Below are positions 51,044-59,072 of a stretch of 64,000 nt of DNA, one piece after another. The position numbers and the translations under genes are program-made. The notes beneath the pieces are model-generated. The model made no database searches and was not told the origin of the DNA. It saw only the letters and a program-made list of their open reading frames with translations. Position 1 is the stretch's first letter. Every line of letters starts with the position of its first letter. The stretch comes from Microbacterium sp. SLBN-154 (GTDB lineage: Bacteria; Actinomycetota; Actinomycetes; Actinomycetales; Microbacteriaceae): positions 992,001 to 1,056,000 of the forward strand of contig NZ_VFNL01000001.1 of the NCBI RefSeq assembly GCF_006715565.1. Direction: 5' to 3'.

Positions 51044-52021
51044 GTGGCCGCTGACTCACCGGTCCGCTCCGGGCGCCGCCGCACGACGAAGGTGCGGGGT
51101 GCGCCCCTGAAGCGGACTCCGAAGCACCTCGACGAACCGCCGACGGTGTTCGACGTCACGATCAGAGGGGGGACGGCCCTCCGTGCCGGCGGGTCGCGCC
51201 GCTCCGCGGTGCGGCCGCAGCGCGGGGCCACCGCCCCGGGGGAGACCGATGAGGAGGCCGTCCTGGTGCCTGCACCCGTCGACGAGGCGACGCTGGATCC
51301 GGCGGTGCGGGTGATCGCTCGGCAGATCGCCGGGCGCCTGTCGGTGCGTCGTGCCCGTCGCGATGTCACGACCCGTCGCGGCATCGGCGACCTGCTCAGC
51401 ACGCCCTACCGCGGCGCGTCCGACGAGATCGACCTCGACCAGACGATCGAGGTGCTGGCCGAGCGGCCTGTACCCGAGGATGAAGACATCGTGGTGCGGG
51501 AGCGGATGCGCACGACGCGATCGGTCGTCCTCCTCGTCGACGTCTCGGGATCGATGCGGGGTGAGCGGATCAAGACCGCTGCAGCCACCGTGGGCGCGGT
51601 GTCGTCAGAGCTGCACGCCGATGCGCTCGGGGTGATCGCGTTCTGGTCGGATGCGGCCATTCTGCTCAAGCTCGGCGATGTCGTGCGGCCGATGACCCTG
51701 CTCGACCAGATCCTGCGAATCCCGGCACGGGGCCTGACGAACCTCGCCTTCCCGCTGGAGCTCGCTCGACAGCAGCTCGCCCGGGTCCCCGCGCGGGACG
51801 CCCGCGTGCTCCTGCTCTCGGACTGCGTCCACAACGCCGGCCCCGATCCCCGCCCGCTCGCGGCTCGACTCCCGCGACTGGACGTGCTGCTGGATGCGAC
51901 CGGCGAGAAGGATCTCGAGCTCGGCCGCGAGCTGGCTGCGAAAGGACGGGGCGTGTGCCGCGTCATCCATGGCCATCGGGATGTCGCACCGGCCATCTCA
52001 CAGATCTTCGCGGGCACGTGA
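51044..52021 (+). CDS. VWA-domain protein (CoxE/MoxR-partner type)
   Basis: 325 residues. A basic, disordered N-terminus of about 150 residues precedes the von Willebrand A domain, with the MIDAS motif DVSGSM (D166-S170) and the conserved RGLTNL Thr. It is the predicted chaperone partner of the MoxR ATPase just upstream. GTG 51044 follows the MoxR stop by 6 bases; no RBS stronger than GAAGAGAAG is visible. Confidence 0.88.
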   Translation: MAADSPVRSGRRRTTKVRGAPLKRTPKHLDEPPTVFDVTIRGGTALRAGGSRRSAVRPQRGATAPGETDEEAVLVPAPVDEATLDPAVRVIARQIAGRLSVRRARRDVTTRRGIGDLLSTPYRGASDEIDLDQTIEVLAERPVPEDEDIVVRERMRTTRSVVLLVDVSGSMRGERIKTAAATVGAVSSELHADALGVIAFWSDAAILLKLGDVVRPMTLLDQILRIPARGLTNLAFPLELARQQLARVPARDARVLLLSDCVHNAGPDPRPLAARLPRLDVLLDATGEKDLELGRELAAKGRGVCRVIHGHRDVAPAISQIFAGT

Positions 52022-52055
52022 CCCGCGTCCCTACGAGGCACAGCAGAGGAGTCCC

Positions 52056-53357
52056 ATGATGCTCGACGTGAAGAACCTTTGGCCCTGGCGGCAGAACCCG
52101 TGGTTCGAGACCGTCTTGGAAGCGCAGCGGCGGGCGCGCAAGCGTCTCCCGCCGTCGGTGTACGCCGCGCTCGTGGCGGGGTCGGAGCGCGGCCGCACCC
52201 CCCGAGACAACCAGGACGCGTTCGCTGAACTGCAGTTCGCTCCGCACGTGGCGGGGCATCAGGCGGAGCGCGACCTGTCGACGACGGTGCTCGGCATCCC
52301 GATCTCGATTCCCGTGCTGATCTCGCCGACGGGCGTGCAGGCCGTCGATCCCGCCGGCGAGCTCGCCGTGGCGCGGGCAGCGGCGGCGCGCGGCACGATC
52401 ATGGGGCTGAGCTCGTTCGCCAGCAAGCCGGTCGAGGAGGTGGTCGCCGCCAACGGCAACACCTTCTACCAGCTGTACTGGACGGGCTCGAAAGAGTCGA
52501 TGATCCAACGGATGGATCGAGCGAGGGATGCCGGTGCGAAGGCGCTCATCGCGACGCTCGACTGGTCGTTCTCCGTCGGCCGCGACTGGGGGAGCCCGAC
52601 CATCCCCGAGAAGCTCGACCTGAACGCGATGATCCAGATGGCACCGGAGGCGATCCGCAGACCGGGATGGACACTCCGTTTCCTTCGCGAGGGTCTCCCC
52701 GATCTCACCGCCCCGAATCTCCAGCCACCCGACGGCGCGGCCCCGACGTTCTTCGGCGCCTACTACGAATGGATGCAGACGCCCCCGCCCTCATGGGACG
52801 ACGTGGCGTGGCTTCGCGAGGAGTGGGGCGGCCCCTTCATGCTCAAGGGGATCACACGGGTCGACGACGCCAAGCGCGCCGTCGACATCGGAGCTCACGC
52901 GATCTCGGTGTCCAACCACGGCGGCAACAACCTCGACACGACGCCGGCGACCATCCGCTGCCTTCCGGCGATCGCCGAGGCGGTCGGTGATCAGGTGGAG
53001 GTCCTCCTGGACGGCGGTGTCCGGCGCGGCGGCGATGTCGCGAAGGCACTTGCGCTCGGTGCGCGCGCCGTCATGATCGGCCGCGCCTACCTCTGGGGTC
53101 TGGCCGCGAACGGCCAGGCCGGTGTGGAGAACGTGCTCGATCTGCTGCGGATGGGGCTCGACTCCGCCGTGCTCGGACTCGGCCACCGCTCGATCACCGA
53201 GCTCAGTCCGGACGATCTGTGGATCCCCGCCGGCTTCACCCGTACTCTGGGCGCCGAGGGCGCAGCCGACGCGCCTGCGGGGCGGCCGTCGCAGAAGCCG
53301 GTGGTTTCGCCGAAGGACGCCACGATCGACGGCGAGATCCCCGCCGGCGCGAAATGA
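52056..53357 (+). CDS. mftD: Mycofactocin FMN dehydrogenase MftD
   Basis: A 433-residue FMN alpha-hydroxyacid oxidase-family enzyme that oxidatively deaminates the AHDP intermediate to premycofactocin. FMN/active-site blocks: ISIPVLISPTGVQAVDPAGE, LKGITRVDDAKRA (catalytic Lys), SNHGGNNLDTTPAT with the catalytic His, and LLDGGVRRGGDVAKALALGA. Two in-frame ATGs (52056, 52059); AGAGGAG lies upstream. The last ~35 residues are a disordered extension. Confidence 0.95.
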   Translation: MMLDVKNLWPWRQNPWFETVLEAQRRARKRLPPSVYAALVAGSERGRTPRDNQDAFAELQFAPHVAGHQAERDLSTTVLGIPISIPVLISPTGVQAVDPAGELAVARAAAARGTIMGLSSFASKPVEEVVAANGNTFYQLYWTGSKESMIQRMDRARDAGAKALIATLDWSFSVGRDWGSPTIPEKLDLNAMIQMAPEAIRRPGWTLRFLREGLPDLTAPNLQPPDGAAPTFFGAYYEWMQTPPPSWDDVAWLREEWGGPFMLKGITRVDDAKRAVDIGAHAISVSNHGGNNLDTTPATIRCLPAIAEAVGDQVEVLLDGGVRRGGDVAKALALGARAVMIGRAYLWGLAANGQAGVENVLDLLRMGLDSAVLGLGHRSITELSPDDLWIPAGFTRTLGAEGAADAPAGRPSQKPVVSPKDATIDGEIPAGAK

Positions 53358-53364
53358 TGGCGGG

Positions 53365-54057
53365 ATGCCGCAGCCGCTCGTCCCCTCGCCCTCCCGCCTC
53401 GCGTCGCACACGTGGGAGTCGGCGAGCGGCATCCTGATCGTCCCCCTCGGATCGACCGAGCAGCACGGTCCGCATCTTCCGCTCGCCGTCGACGCCTTGA
53501 TCGCGGAGGCGGTCGCCGACGACCTCGCGGATCGGTGGGGATCGCAGGGTGTCGCCGCTGTGGTGGCCCCGGTGCTGTCCTACGGCGCAAGCGGCGAGCA
53601 CGAGGACTTCGCAGGCACGATCTCGATCGGCACGGCCGCGATGCGGACCGTCGTCGTCGAGATCGGCCGCTCGGCCGGCCGCTGGGCTGAGCGCATCGTG
53701 TTCGTCAACGGGCATGGCGGAAACGTCGAGGCTCTCTCGGAGGCGGTGGCCATGCTGAGAGCTGAGGGGCGGGATGTCCGTTCCGTGGGATGCGGGGTGC
53801 CGGGGTCGGATGCGCACGCCGGCCGCACCGAGACCTCGATCCTTCTTCACCTGTCACCGCAGAGCGTCCGAGTCGAGCGACAGGCGCCGGGCGAGACTCG
53901 CCCGCTGGACGAGATCTTCCCACTGCTGCGCGAGCGCGGCGTCGCGGCGGTGTCGCCGAACGGCGTGCTCGGCGACCCGACCGGGGCATCGGCTGAGGAG
54001 GGCGCCCACCTCCTCGAGGCCATGGGCGATGCGGCGTGGGAGGCGGTGCGACGGTGA
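53365..54057 (+). CDS. mftE: Mycofactocin peptidase MftE
   Basis: A 230-residue creatininase-like metallopeptidase that releases the C-terminal VY-derived AHDP from modified MftA. Metal-ligand motifs are visible: PLGSTEQHGPHLPL (Glu/His), SYGASGEHEDFAGTI and NGHGGN. It begins 7 bases after mftD; its end overlaps mftF as GTGA. Confidence 0.95.
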   Translation: MPQPLVPSPSRLASHTWESASGILIVPLGSTEQHGPHLPLAVDALIAEAVADDLADRWGSQGVAAVVAPVLSYGASGEHEDFAGTISIGTAAMRTVVVEIGRSAGRWAERIVFVNGHGGNVEALSEAVAMLRAEGRDVRSVGCGVPGSDAHAGRTETSILLHLSPQSVRVERQAPGETRPLDEIFPLLRERGVAAVSPNGVLGDPTGASAEEGAHLLEAMGDAAWEAVRR

Positions 54058-55526
54058 TCGACGAGCGCGGTCGCGCGTCGTCATCCCGGCTTCCGGACGG
54101 TTTCACCGTCAGGATGGGGCGGCAGACGCGGGTCGTCGACGACGGTGAGGTGCTCATCGGCGGCACGAGCGCCCGGGTGGTGCGGTTGACGCCTCGAGCC
54201 CGCGCGATCGCGTCGGCCGGCACCGTGGTGGTCCGCGATGCCGCCTCCCGCGCCCTCGCGGAGTATCTCCTCGACGCGGGCTTGGCCCACCCGGTGCCGG
54301 ACGCGCTGGCGGAGATCGGGCTCGACCGATTGACCGTGGTGATCCCGACGAAGGACCGGGCGCGCCTTCTCGCGCGGCTGCTGGGCACCATTCCCGCCGA
54401 GGTCGCCGAGGTGATCGTCGTCGACGACGGTTCGGATGATGCGGGGGCGGTCGCACGCGCTGCGGGCGCGCACGGTGCCCGGCTGATCGTGCACCCGCAG
54501 AATCTCGGCGTGTCGGCGGCGCGCAACTCAGGGATGCGAGCGACGGAGACCGAGTTCGTGGCGTTCGTCGACACCGATGTCATGGTGGATGCCGCCTGCT
54601 TCTCCCTCCTGCTGCGGCATTTCGCCGACCCGCGCTTGGCGTTGGCTGCGCCGCGGGTCGGCGGGATGACGGAGGGAGCGCCCACGTGGATCACGCGATA
54701 CGAAGATGCGCGATCATCGCTGGATCTCGGTCAGGAGAGCGCGCCCGTCGTGCCGCGGACGCGGGTGGCGTGGGTGCCGACGACGTGTGTCGTGGGCAGG
54801 GTCGAGCTGCTCGGTGACGGCTTCGACGAAACGACGAACGCGGGCGAGGATGTCGATCTCGTCTGGCGGCTTCATGCCGCCGGGCACCGGGTGCGCTTCG
54901 AACCGGCGGCCGTCGTCCACCATGAGCATCGGGCGCGCGCGATGCGGTGGTTGGGGCGGAAGTTCTTCTACGGCACCGGCGCTCAGCCGCTCGCGGCCCG
55001 CCACCCCGCCAACATCGCTCCCGTGGTGCTCGCGCCGTGGAGCGCCGTCGTTCTGGGTGCGGCCCTTGCGCAACGGAGGTGGTCACTGCCGGTCATCGTC
55101 GGCACCGCGGGGTTCGTGACGTGGCGGATCGCCCGCCGCGTCAGTCACGTACGACGGCCGTATCGCGTCGCGATGAAGCTCGTCGGCAGCGCTCTCGTGT
55201 CGACCGCTGCACAGGGCATCGCCCTTCTCGTGCGGCACTGGTGGCCGCTCGCAGCCGTGGGGGTGGTCTTCTCCCGCCGCCTTCGCCGGGCGGTGGTCGT
55301 AGCAGCCGTGGCCGATGCCGCGTGGGAGTACCTGCGGCTGCGGCCGCGCCTTGATCCGCTCCGCTTCGCGATCGCCAAGCGGCTGGACGATCTCGCCTAT
55401 GGCGCGGGCGTGTGGTGGTCGTCGCTTCGGGTCGGTTCGGTTCGCGCCCTCCTCCCGGCGTTCGTGCGCACCACCTCGCGTTCCCGTTCGGCGCCTGCGC
55501 GCCCAGCTGAAGCTCCCCCGCGCTGA
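54054..55526 (+). CDS. mftF: Mycofactocin glycosyltransferase MftF
   Basis: 490 residues: an N-terminal region, a GT2 domain (LTVVIPTKDRARLLARLL..., DDGSDD as the nucleotide site, and FVDTDVMVD as DXD), and a C-terminal part with several hydrophobic helices, giving a membrane-bound transferase. In mycobacteria MftF adds beta-1,4-linked glucoses to premycofactocin. GTG start at 54054 within the mftE stop. Last gene of the array. Confidence 0.95.
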   Translation: MIDERGRASSSRLPDGFTVRMGRQTRVVDDGEVLIGGTSARVVRLTPRARAIASAGTVVVRDAASRALAEYLLDAGLAHPVPDALAEIGLDRLTVVIPTKDRARLLARLLGTIPAEVAEVIVVDDGSDDAGAVARAAGAHGARLIVHPQNLGVSAARNSGMRATETEFVAFVDTDVMVDAACFSLLLRHFADPRLALAAPRVGGMTEGAPTWITRYEDARSSLDLGQESAPVVPRTRVAWVPTTCVVGRVELLGDGFDETTNAGEDVDLVWRLHAAGHRVRFEPAAVVHHEHRARAMRWLGRKFFYGTGAQPLAARHPANIAPVVLAPWSAVVLGAALAQRRWSLPVIVGTAGFVTWRIARRVSHVRRPYRVAMKLVGSALVSTAAQGIALLVRHWWPLAAVGVVFSRRLRRAVVVAAVADAAWEYLRLRPRLDPLRFAIAKRLDDLAYGAGVWWSSLRVGSVRALLPAFVRTTSRSRSAPARPAEAPPR

Positions 55527-55551
55527 TCTAACGGCGGTGCCCGCCCCGCCC

Positions 55552-56172
55552 TCACAGCCAGCCGCGGTCGCGGGCGGCCCTCGCGGCGTCGTGCCGGGTG
55601 GTGGCGCCGGTCTTCTGCATCGCGCTCGAGAGGTAGTTGCGCACCGTGCCGGGCGCCAGGTGCAGTCGTCGTGCGATGTCCCTGACCGAGTAGCCCTCGC
55701 GGGTCTCGCGGAGGGCGTCGGCCTCCCGGTCGGTCAAGGGCGAGTCATCCACGACGGACGCCTCGAGCACGTCGTGTGCGATCCATCGCCCTCCCGCGTG
55801 GAGTTTGTGGATCACCTCGGCGATCTCTTCGGGATCTGCGCCTTTGCTCATGAAGCCGACGATCCCGAGTCCCAGTGCGCGTCGCAGCACCCCCGGCCGC
55901 GCATGCCGGGTGAGCATCAGCACCCGCTGTTCGGGCCGCTCCGCCAGGATCACGCGGACAGCCTCGAGGCCGTCCAATTCGGGCATCTCCAGGTCGATGA
56001 CCACGACATCGGGGCTGTGCCGCCGTGTCGCGGTGACGGCATCGGCGCCGTTGTCGGCTTGCGCGACGACCTCGATGGTGCCGTCGAGGGGAAGCAGCGC
56101 GGCGAGTGCGCCGCGCAGAAGACGTTCGTCATCGGCCAGTACGATGCGGACGGGCTCGACGTCGGTCGTCAC
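55552..56172 (-). CDS. LuxR-type response regulator (NarL family)
   Basis: 206 residues: receiver domain with acidic pair D14/D15, phospho-acceptor D60 and FMSKGA near residue 108, and a C-terminal HTH LTDREADALRETREGYSVRDIARRLHLAPGTVRNYLS. GTG 56172 overlaps the histidine-kinase stop by 4 bases (GTGA). Typical target is an efflux or envelope operon; none is assured here. Confidence 0.9.
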   Translation of the reverse strand: MTTDVEPVRIVLADDERLLRGALAALLPLDGTIEVVAQADNGADAVTATRRHSPDVVVIDLEMPELDGLEAVRVILAERPEQRVLMLTRHARPGVLRRALGLGIVGFMSKGADPEEIAEVIHKLHAGGRWIAHDVLEASVVDDSPLTDREADALRETREGYSVRDIARRLHLAPGTVRNYLSSAMQKTGATTRHDAARAARDRGWL

Positions 56173-57269
56173 GTCATCTCCTTCATTCGCTCGGGGGAAT
56201 CCGCCGGAATGCGCGCCGTCACGACGAATCGTTCCGGCGTGCGCGTGATGTCGAGGGTGCCGTCTGCGGCCTCCACTCGCGCGCGCAGGCGCGCCAGGCC
56301 CCGGAGGCTCATCTCCGCCCCGTCCTCGAGACCGTCGCCGAGCCCGTCGTTGGCCACCTCCACGGCGACCGGGGACGCCGTGATCGACACGCTGGTCGGG
56401 TGGGCGTGGCGGAGCAGGTTCGTCGTCGCCTCGCGCAGAACCTGGGCCAAGAGCGGGTGCGTGGCGGCGCCGGGGTCCCCGTCGAAGCGCGCCTCCACCG
56501 ACAAGCCCGCAGCCTGGCACAGGCGTTTGGCGTTCTCGAGCTCGGCCACGAGGTTCAGCTCGTGGTGCGCGTAGGCCAGCGACTGGGTCTGCGTGATCGT
56601 CTCGTCGGCGATCCGACGGATCTCGCCGAGCTCGGCATCCGCACGATCCGGGTCGGTCCGCATCACCTTCCTCGCCAGCGCTGCCTTGAGTTTGATCACG
56701 TGGAGGGAATGGCCCTGGATGTCGTGCAGATCGCCGGCGAAGCGCACGCGCTCGCGGGCCACGGCGAGATCGGCCTCGATCTGCTTCGCGCGGTCCAACC
56801 GTCGAGCGATGAGCCACGCCTGCTCACTGGTGAGGATGACGCCGAAGACGAACAGCGTGCCGATGAGCGGGACGACGACGTAAGAGGCGAAGAGAGTCCA
56901 TGTCGGGGGACGGAACGCGAAAGCGCTGGCGCCGATCGCTGCGACGCCGACCGCGAAGAATCCGACCCAGATCCTCCAGCGCCCGGTTCGCATGAGGAGC
57001 ATGCCCCCGACGAGCGCGAGGGGGACGAATCCGATGAAGGTCGTGCCCCGCAGCGAGTCGGCGGTCCAGGTCGCCGCGGTGAACGCCAGGGCGAAGATCG
57101 CGTGGCGAGGGTAGCCGTCCAGGCTCCAGGCCCTCAGCACACCGAGGGCGAGCAGATAGCCGAACATCATCGTCAGGCCCTCCCACCACGACCGGGCGGT
57201 GAACACCACGCCGATGATGCTGATCGGCGCGATCGCGGCGATCGCGCTGAGCATCGACACTCGCCGCAT
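56169..57269 (-). CDS. DesK-type sensor histidine kinase
   Basis: 366 residues: four to six membrane helices in the N-terminal half, then HisKA_3 with phospho-acceptor H182 in the LHDIQGHSL (LHDxxGH) motif, and an HATPase with EATTNLLRHAHP (N-box). Membrane-thickness or envelope sensing is expected of the DesK class. Paired with the LuxR regulator downstream (GTGA). ATG 57269 is used; the upstream sequence holds no better start. Confidence 0.9.
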   Translation of the reverse strand: MRRVSMLSAIAAIAPISIIGVVFTARSWWEGLTMMFGYLLALGVLRAWSLDGYPRHAIFALAFTAATWTADSLRGTTFIGFVPLALVGGMLLMRTGRWRIWVGFFAVGVAAIGASAFAFRPPTWTLFASYVVVPLIGTLFVFGVILTSEQAWLIARRLDRAKQIEADLAVARERVRFAGDLHDIQGHSLHVIKLKAALARKVMRTDPDRADAELGEIRRIADETITQTQSLAYAHHELNLVAELENAKRLCQAAGLSVEARFDGDPGAATHPLLAQVLREATTNLLRHAHPTSVSITASPVAVEVANDGLGDGLEDGAEMSLRGLARLRARVEAADGTLDITRTPERFVVTARIPADSPERMKEMT

Positions 57270-57307
57270 GCGGGCATCGATGGGGGGATACTGCGTGGCG
57301 TCTCGGA

Positions 57308-57556
57308 TCAGTTCTGCTCCCCGCTGCGGTCTCGCCTCATCGCGCGGTCGGTGCGGATCTTGGCGATCATCGCCGCGACGAGGAGGGCGAGGGCCACGTA
57401 CATCAGGAAGGGGTTCTCGATGAAGATCCGCGTGATGCCCTCGGGGAGGGTCACGAAGAGACCGAAATCGAAGAAGTACAGACCAATGTAGGCGAGGAAG
57501 ACGACCGCCGATATGGCGATGAGGCCGCTCAGAAGTGTGCTGCGAAGTCTGGTCAC
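57308..57556 (-). CDS. Small membrane protein upstream of the two-component pair
   Basis: 82 residues with two membrane helices (about 8-28 and 49-66) and an Arg-rich tail ending RRDRSGEQN. GTG 57556 begins VTRLRSTLLSG. It is 38 bases before the kinase gene and co-directional, so it may be part of the signalling operon. No family recognised. Confidence 0.6.
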   Translation of the reverse strand: MTRLRSTLLSGLIAISAVVFLAYIGLYFFDFGLFVTLPEGITRIFIENPFLMYVALALLVAAMIAKIRTDRAMRRDRSGEQN

Positions 57557-57664
57557 CGTGCCAGCGTCGTCGTGTGGGGCGGGCGCCGGTAGTGACGTGG
57601 TGTCACCTTTCGTCGTGACATGACGCCACTGCACGAAAAGCTCCGCACCGTGTGCGATGGATGC

Positions 57665-58327
57665 ATGACCTCCACATCGACCACTCCCGTCCCGACGGCA
57701 CGCGTGCCACTGTGGCGGCGTCCCTTTCGGCTCATCCGCGAGAACGCCCGCGTGTACCTTCTTCTCAACCTCGCCACCTACGGACTCGTCCTGATCGGCT
57801 TCGTGATCGGCCTGATCTTCCCCGAGCTCAACGAGGCGCGTATCGCCGCGCTCGAAGAGAGCGGTGACGCCGACCTGGTGGCCAGGGTGTTCATGAACCC
57901 GGTGCTGTTCGGCCTCGTGATCTTCGGGGTGAACGTGGTCCGGCTGAGCCTGTTCACCATCGTCCTGCCTTCCCTCATCGTGCCTTTCGCCGGACTGGCG
58001 TTCTTCGGATACTGGGCGCTCCAGACCGGCATCACGCTCGTCCCGACCACTCCGGTGGGATGGGTCGCCCAGATCCCGCACGCCCTCACGGTGATCATCG
58101 AGCTCCAGGCCTACCTGATGCTCGTCCTCGGTGCGTACCTTCTGGGCAAGCACTGGCTCTTCCCCCGCACGGTGGGGGCGAAGAACCGGCGGCAGGGCTA
58201 CGTTCGAGGTCTGCAGCGGATCGGTCTTCTGGCGCTGCCGGCACTGGTCCTCCTCGTGATCGGCGCGGTTTGGGAGGCGTACTCGCTGCGGTACCTCGTC
58301 GGGCCGCTCAGCGAGCTCCTTCTGTAG
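57665..58327 (+). CDS. SpoIIM-like (stage II sporulation protein M family) membrane protein
   Basis: 220 residues with about five membrane helices. RRPFRLIRENARVYLLLNLATYGLVLIGFVIGLIFPELN and VFMNPVLFGLVIFGVNVVRLSLF are like COG1300 SpoIIM proteins, which are not limited to sporulating bacteria. It is divergent from the small membrane/kinase operon. ATG 57665 is chosen; an in-frame ATG at 57620 adds 15 residues. Followed by a clear terminator. Confidence 0.6.
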   Translation: MTSTSTTPVPTARVPLWRRPFRLIRENARVYLLLNLATYGLVLIGFVIGLIFPELNEARIAALEESGDADLVARVFMNPVLFGLVIFGVNVVRLSLFTIVLPSLIVPFAGLAFFGYWALQTGITLVPTTPVGWVAQIPHALTVIIELQAYLMLVLGAYLLGKHWLFPRTVGAKNRRQGYVRGLQRIGLLALPALVLLVIGAVWEAYSLRYLVGPLSELLL

Positions 58328-58346
58328 CCTCGGCGCACAGTCGGAC

Positions 58347-58386
58347 GGGGCGATCGCGTGGGGGCGCGATCGCCCCGTTTCGTCTT
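58347..58386 (+). terminator. Rho-independent terminator
   Basis: A 12-base stem, GGGGCGATCGCG pairing with CGCGATCGCCCC (58365-58376), with a 6-base loop and a T-rich tail GTTTCGTCTT. Ends the SpoIIM-like gene. Confidence 0.85.
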
Positions 58387-58393
58387 CACGGCA

Positions 58394-58413
58394 GAGTGAG
58401 TGTACAGTCACTC
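58394..58413. promoter_or_regulatory. TetR operator upstream of the TetR gene
   Basis: GAGTGA-GTGTACAG-TCACTC, a perfect 6-base inverted repeat ending 2 bases before ATG 58416. The same core is found before the exporter gene. Confidence 0.78.
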
Positions 58414-58415
58414 TC

Positions 58416-58976
58416 ATGACGCCCCGCATGATCCTCTCGACCGCCGACTCCCGTCGTCCCCTCGTGGCGGCGGCGGCGCTGCGAGAGTTCGGTCGTGGCG
58501 GTTATCACCGCACGACGGTGGCCGATGTCGCCCGGGAGGCGAAGATCTCCCCGGCGTACGCCTTCAAGCTGTACCCGCGCAAAGAGTCGCTGTTCGTGGC
58601 CGCGCTCGACGAGTGCTTCGATCGGATCATCGCTGCGCTGGCAGCGGGGGCGGATGCCTCGGAGTCGCCCCTTCCCGCCGATGTGCTCGAGGCGATGGGG
58701 GATGCGTACGCGGCCCTCATCGACGACAGCGCGCTGCTGATGCTTCAGGTGCACGCCCAGTCGGTTGCCGAGATTCCCGAGATCGGCGACGCGTTGCGAG
58801 CCGGACTCGCACGGGTCGTCGACTTCGCCCGCGCCCGGTCGGCCGGAACCGACGAGGACGTGCAGCGCTTCGTGGCCTACGGCCAGCTCTGCCACCTGAT
58901 CGTGACCGCCCGGCTCGAGGGCGTCACCGCCGACTGGGCCCGCCTGCTTCTGAAGGGCATGAGTCACCCGCGGTGA
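58416..58976 (+). CDS. TetR-family regulator of the downstream MFS exporter
   Basis: 186 residues. HTH YHRTTVADVAREAKISPAYAFKLYPRKESLF is standard TetR (F-K-L-Y-P-R-K instead of the frequent Y-Y-H-F-x-x-K). The C-terminal domain is YcnC-like. Identical operator cores before itself and the exporter support joint autoregulation. Confidence 0.88.
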   Translation: MTPRMILSTADSRRPLVAAAALREFGRGGYHRTTVADVAREAKISPAYAFKLYPRKESLFVAALDECFDRIIAALAAGADASESPLPADVLEAMGDAYAALIDDSALLMLQVHAQSVAEIPEIGDALRAGLARVVDFARARSAGTDEDVQRFVAYGQLCHLIVTARLEGVTADWARLLLKGMSHPR

Positions 58977-59013
58977 ACGCCGCCCGCGGGGGACCCTTTT
59001 TCTTTATCCATAA

Positions 59014-59033
59014 GAGTGAGTGACTACTCACTC
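59014..59033. promoter_or_regulatory. TetR operator upstream of the exporter
   Basis: GAGTGAGT-GACT-ACTCACTC, a perfect 8-base inverted repeat 40 bases before ATG 59073. It shares GAGTGA-N8-TCACTC with the dyad at 58394-58413. Confidence 0.8.
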
Positions 59034-59072
59034 GCTCACCGCCTCCTTCCCTCATCTTCGAAAGGAATCATC

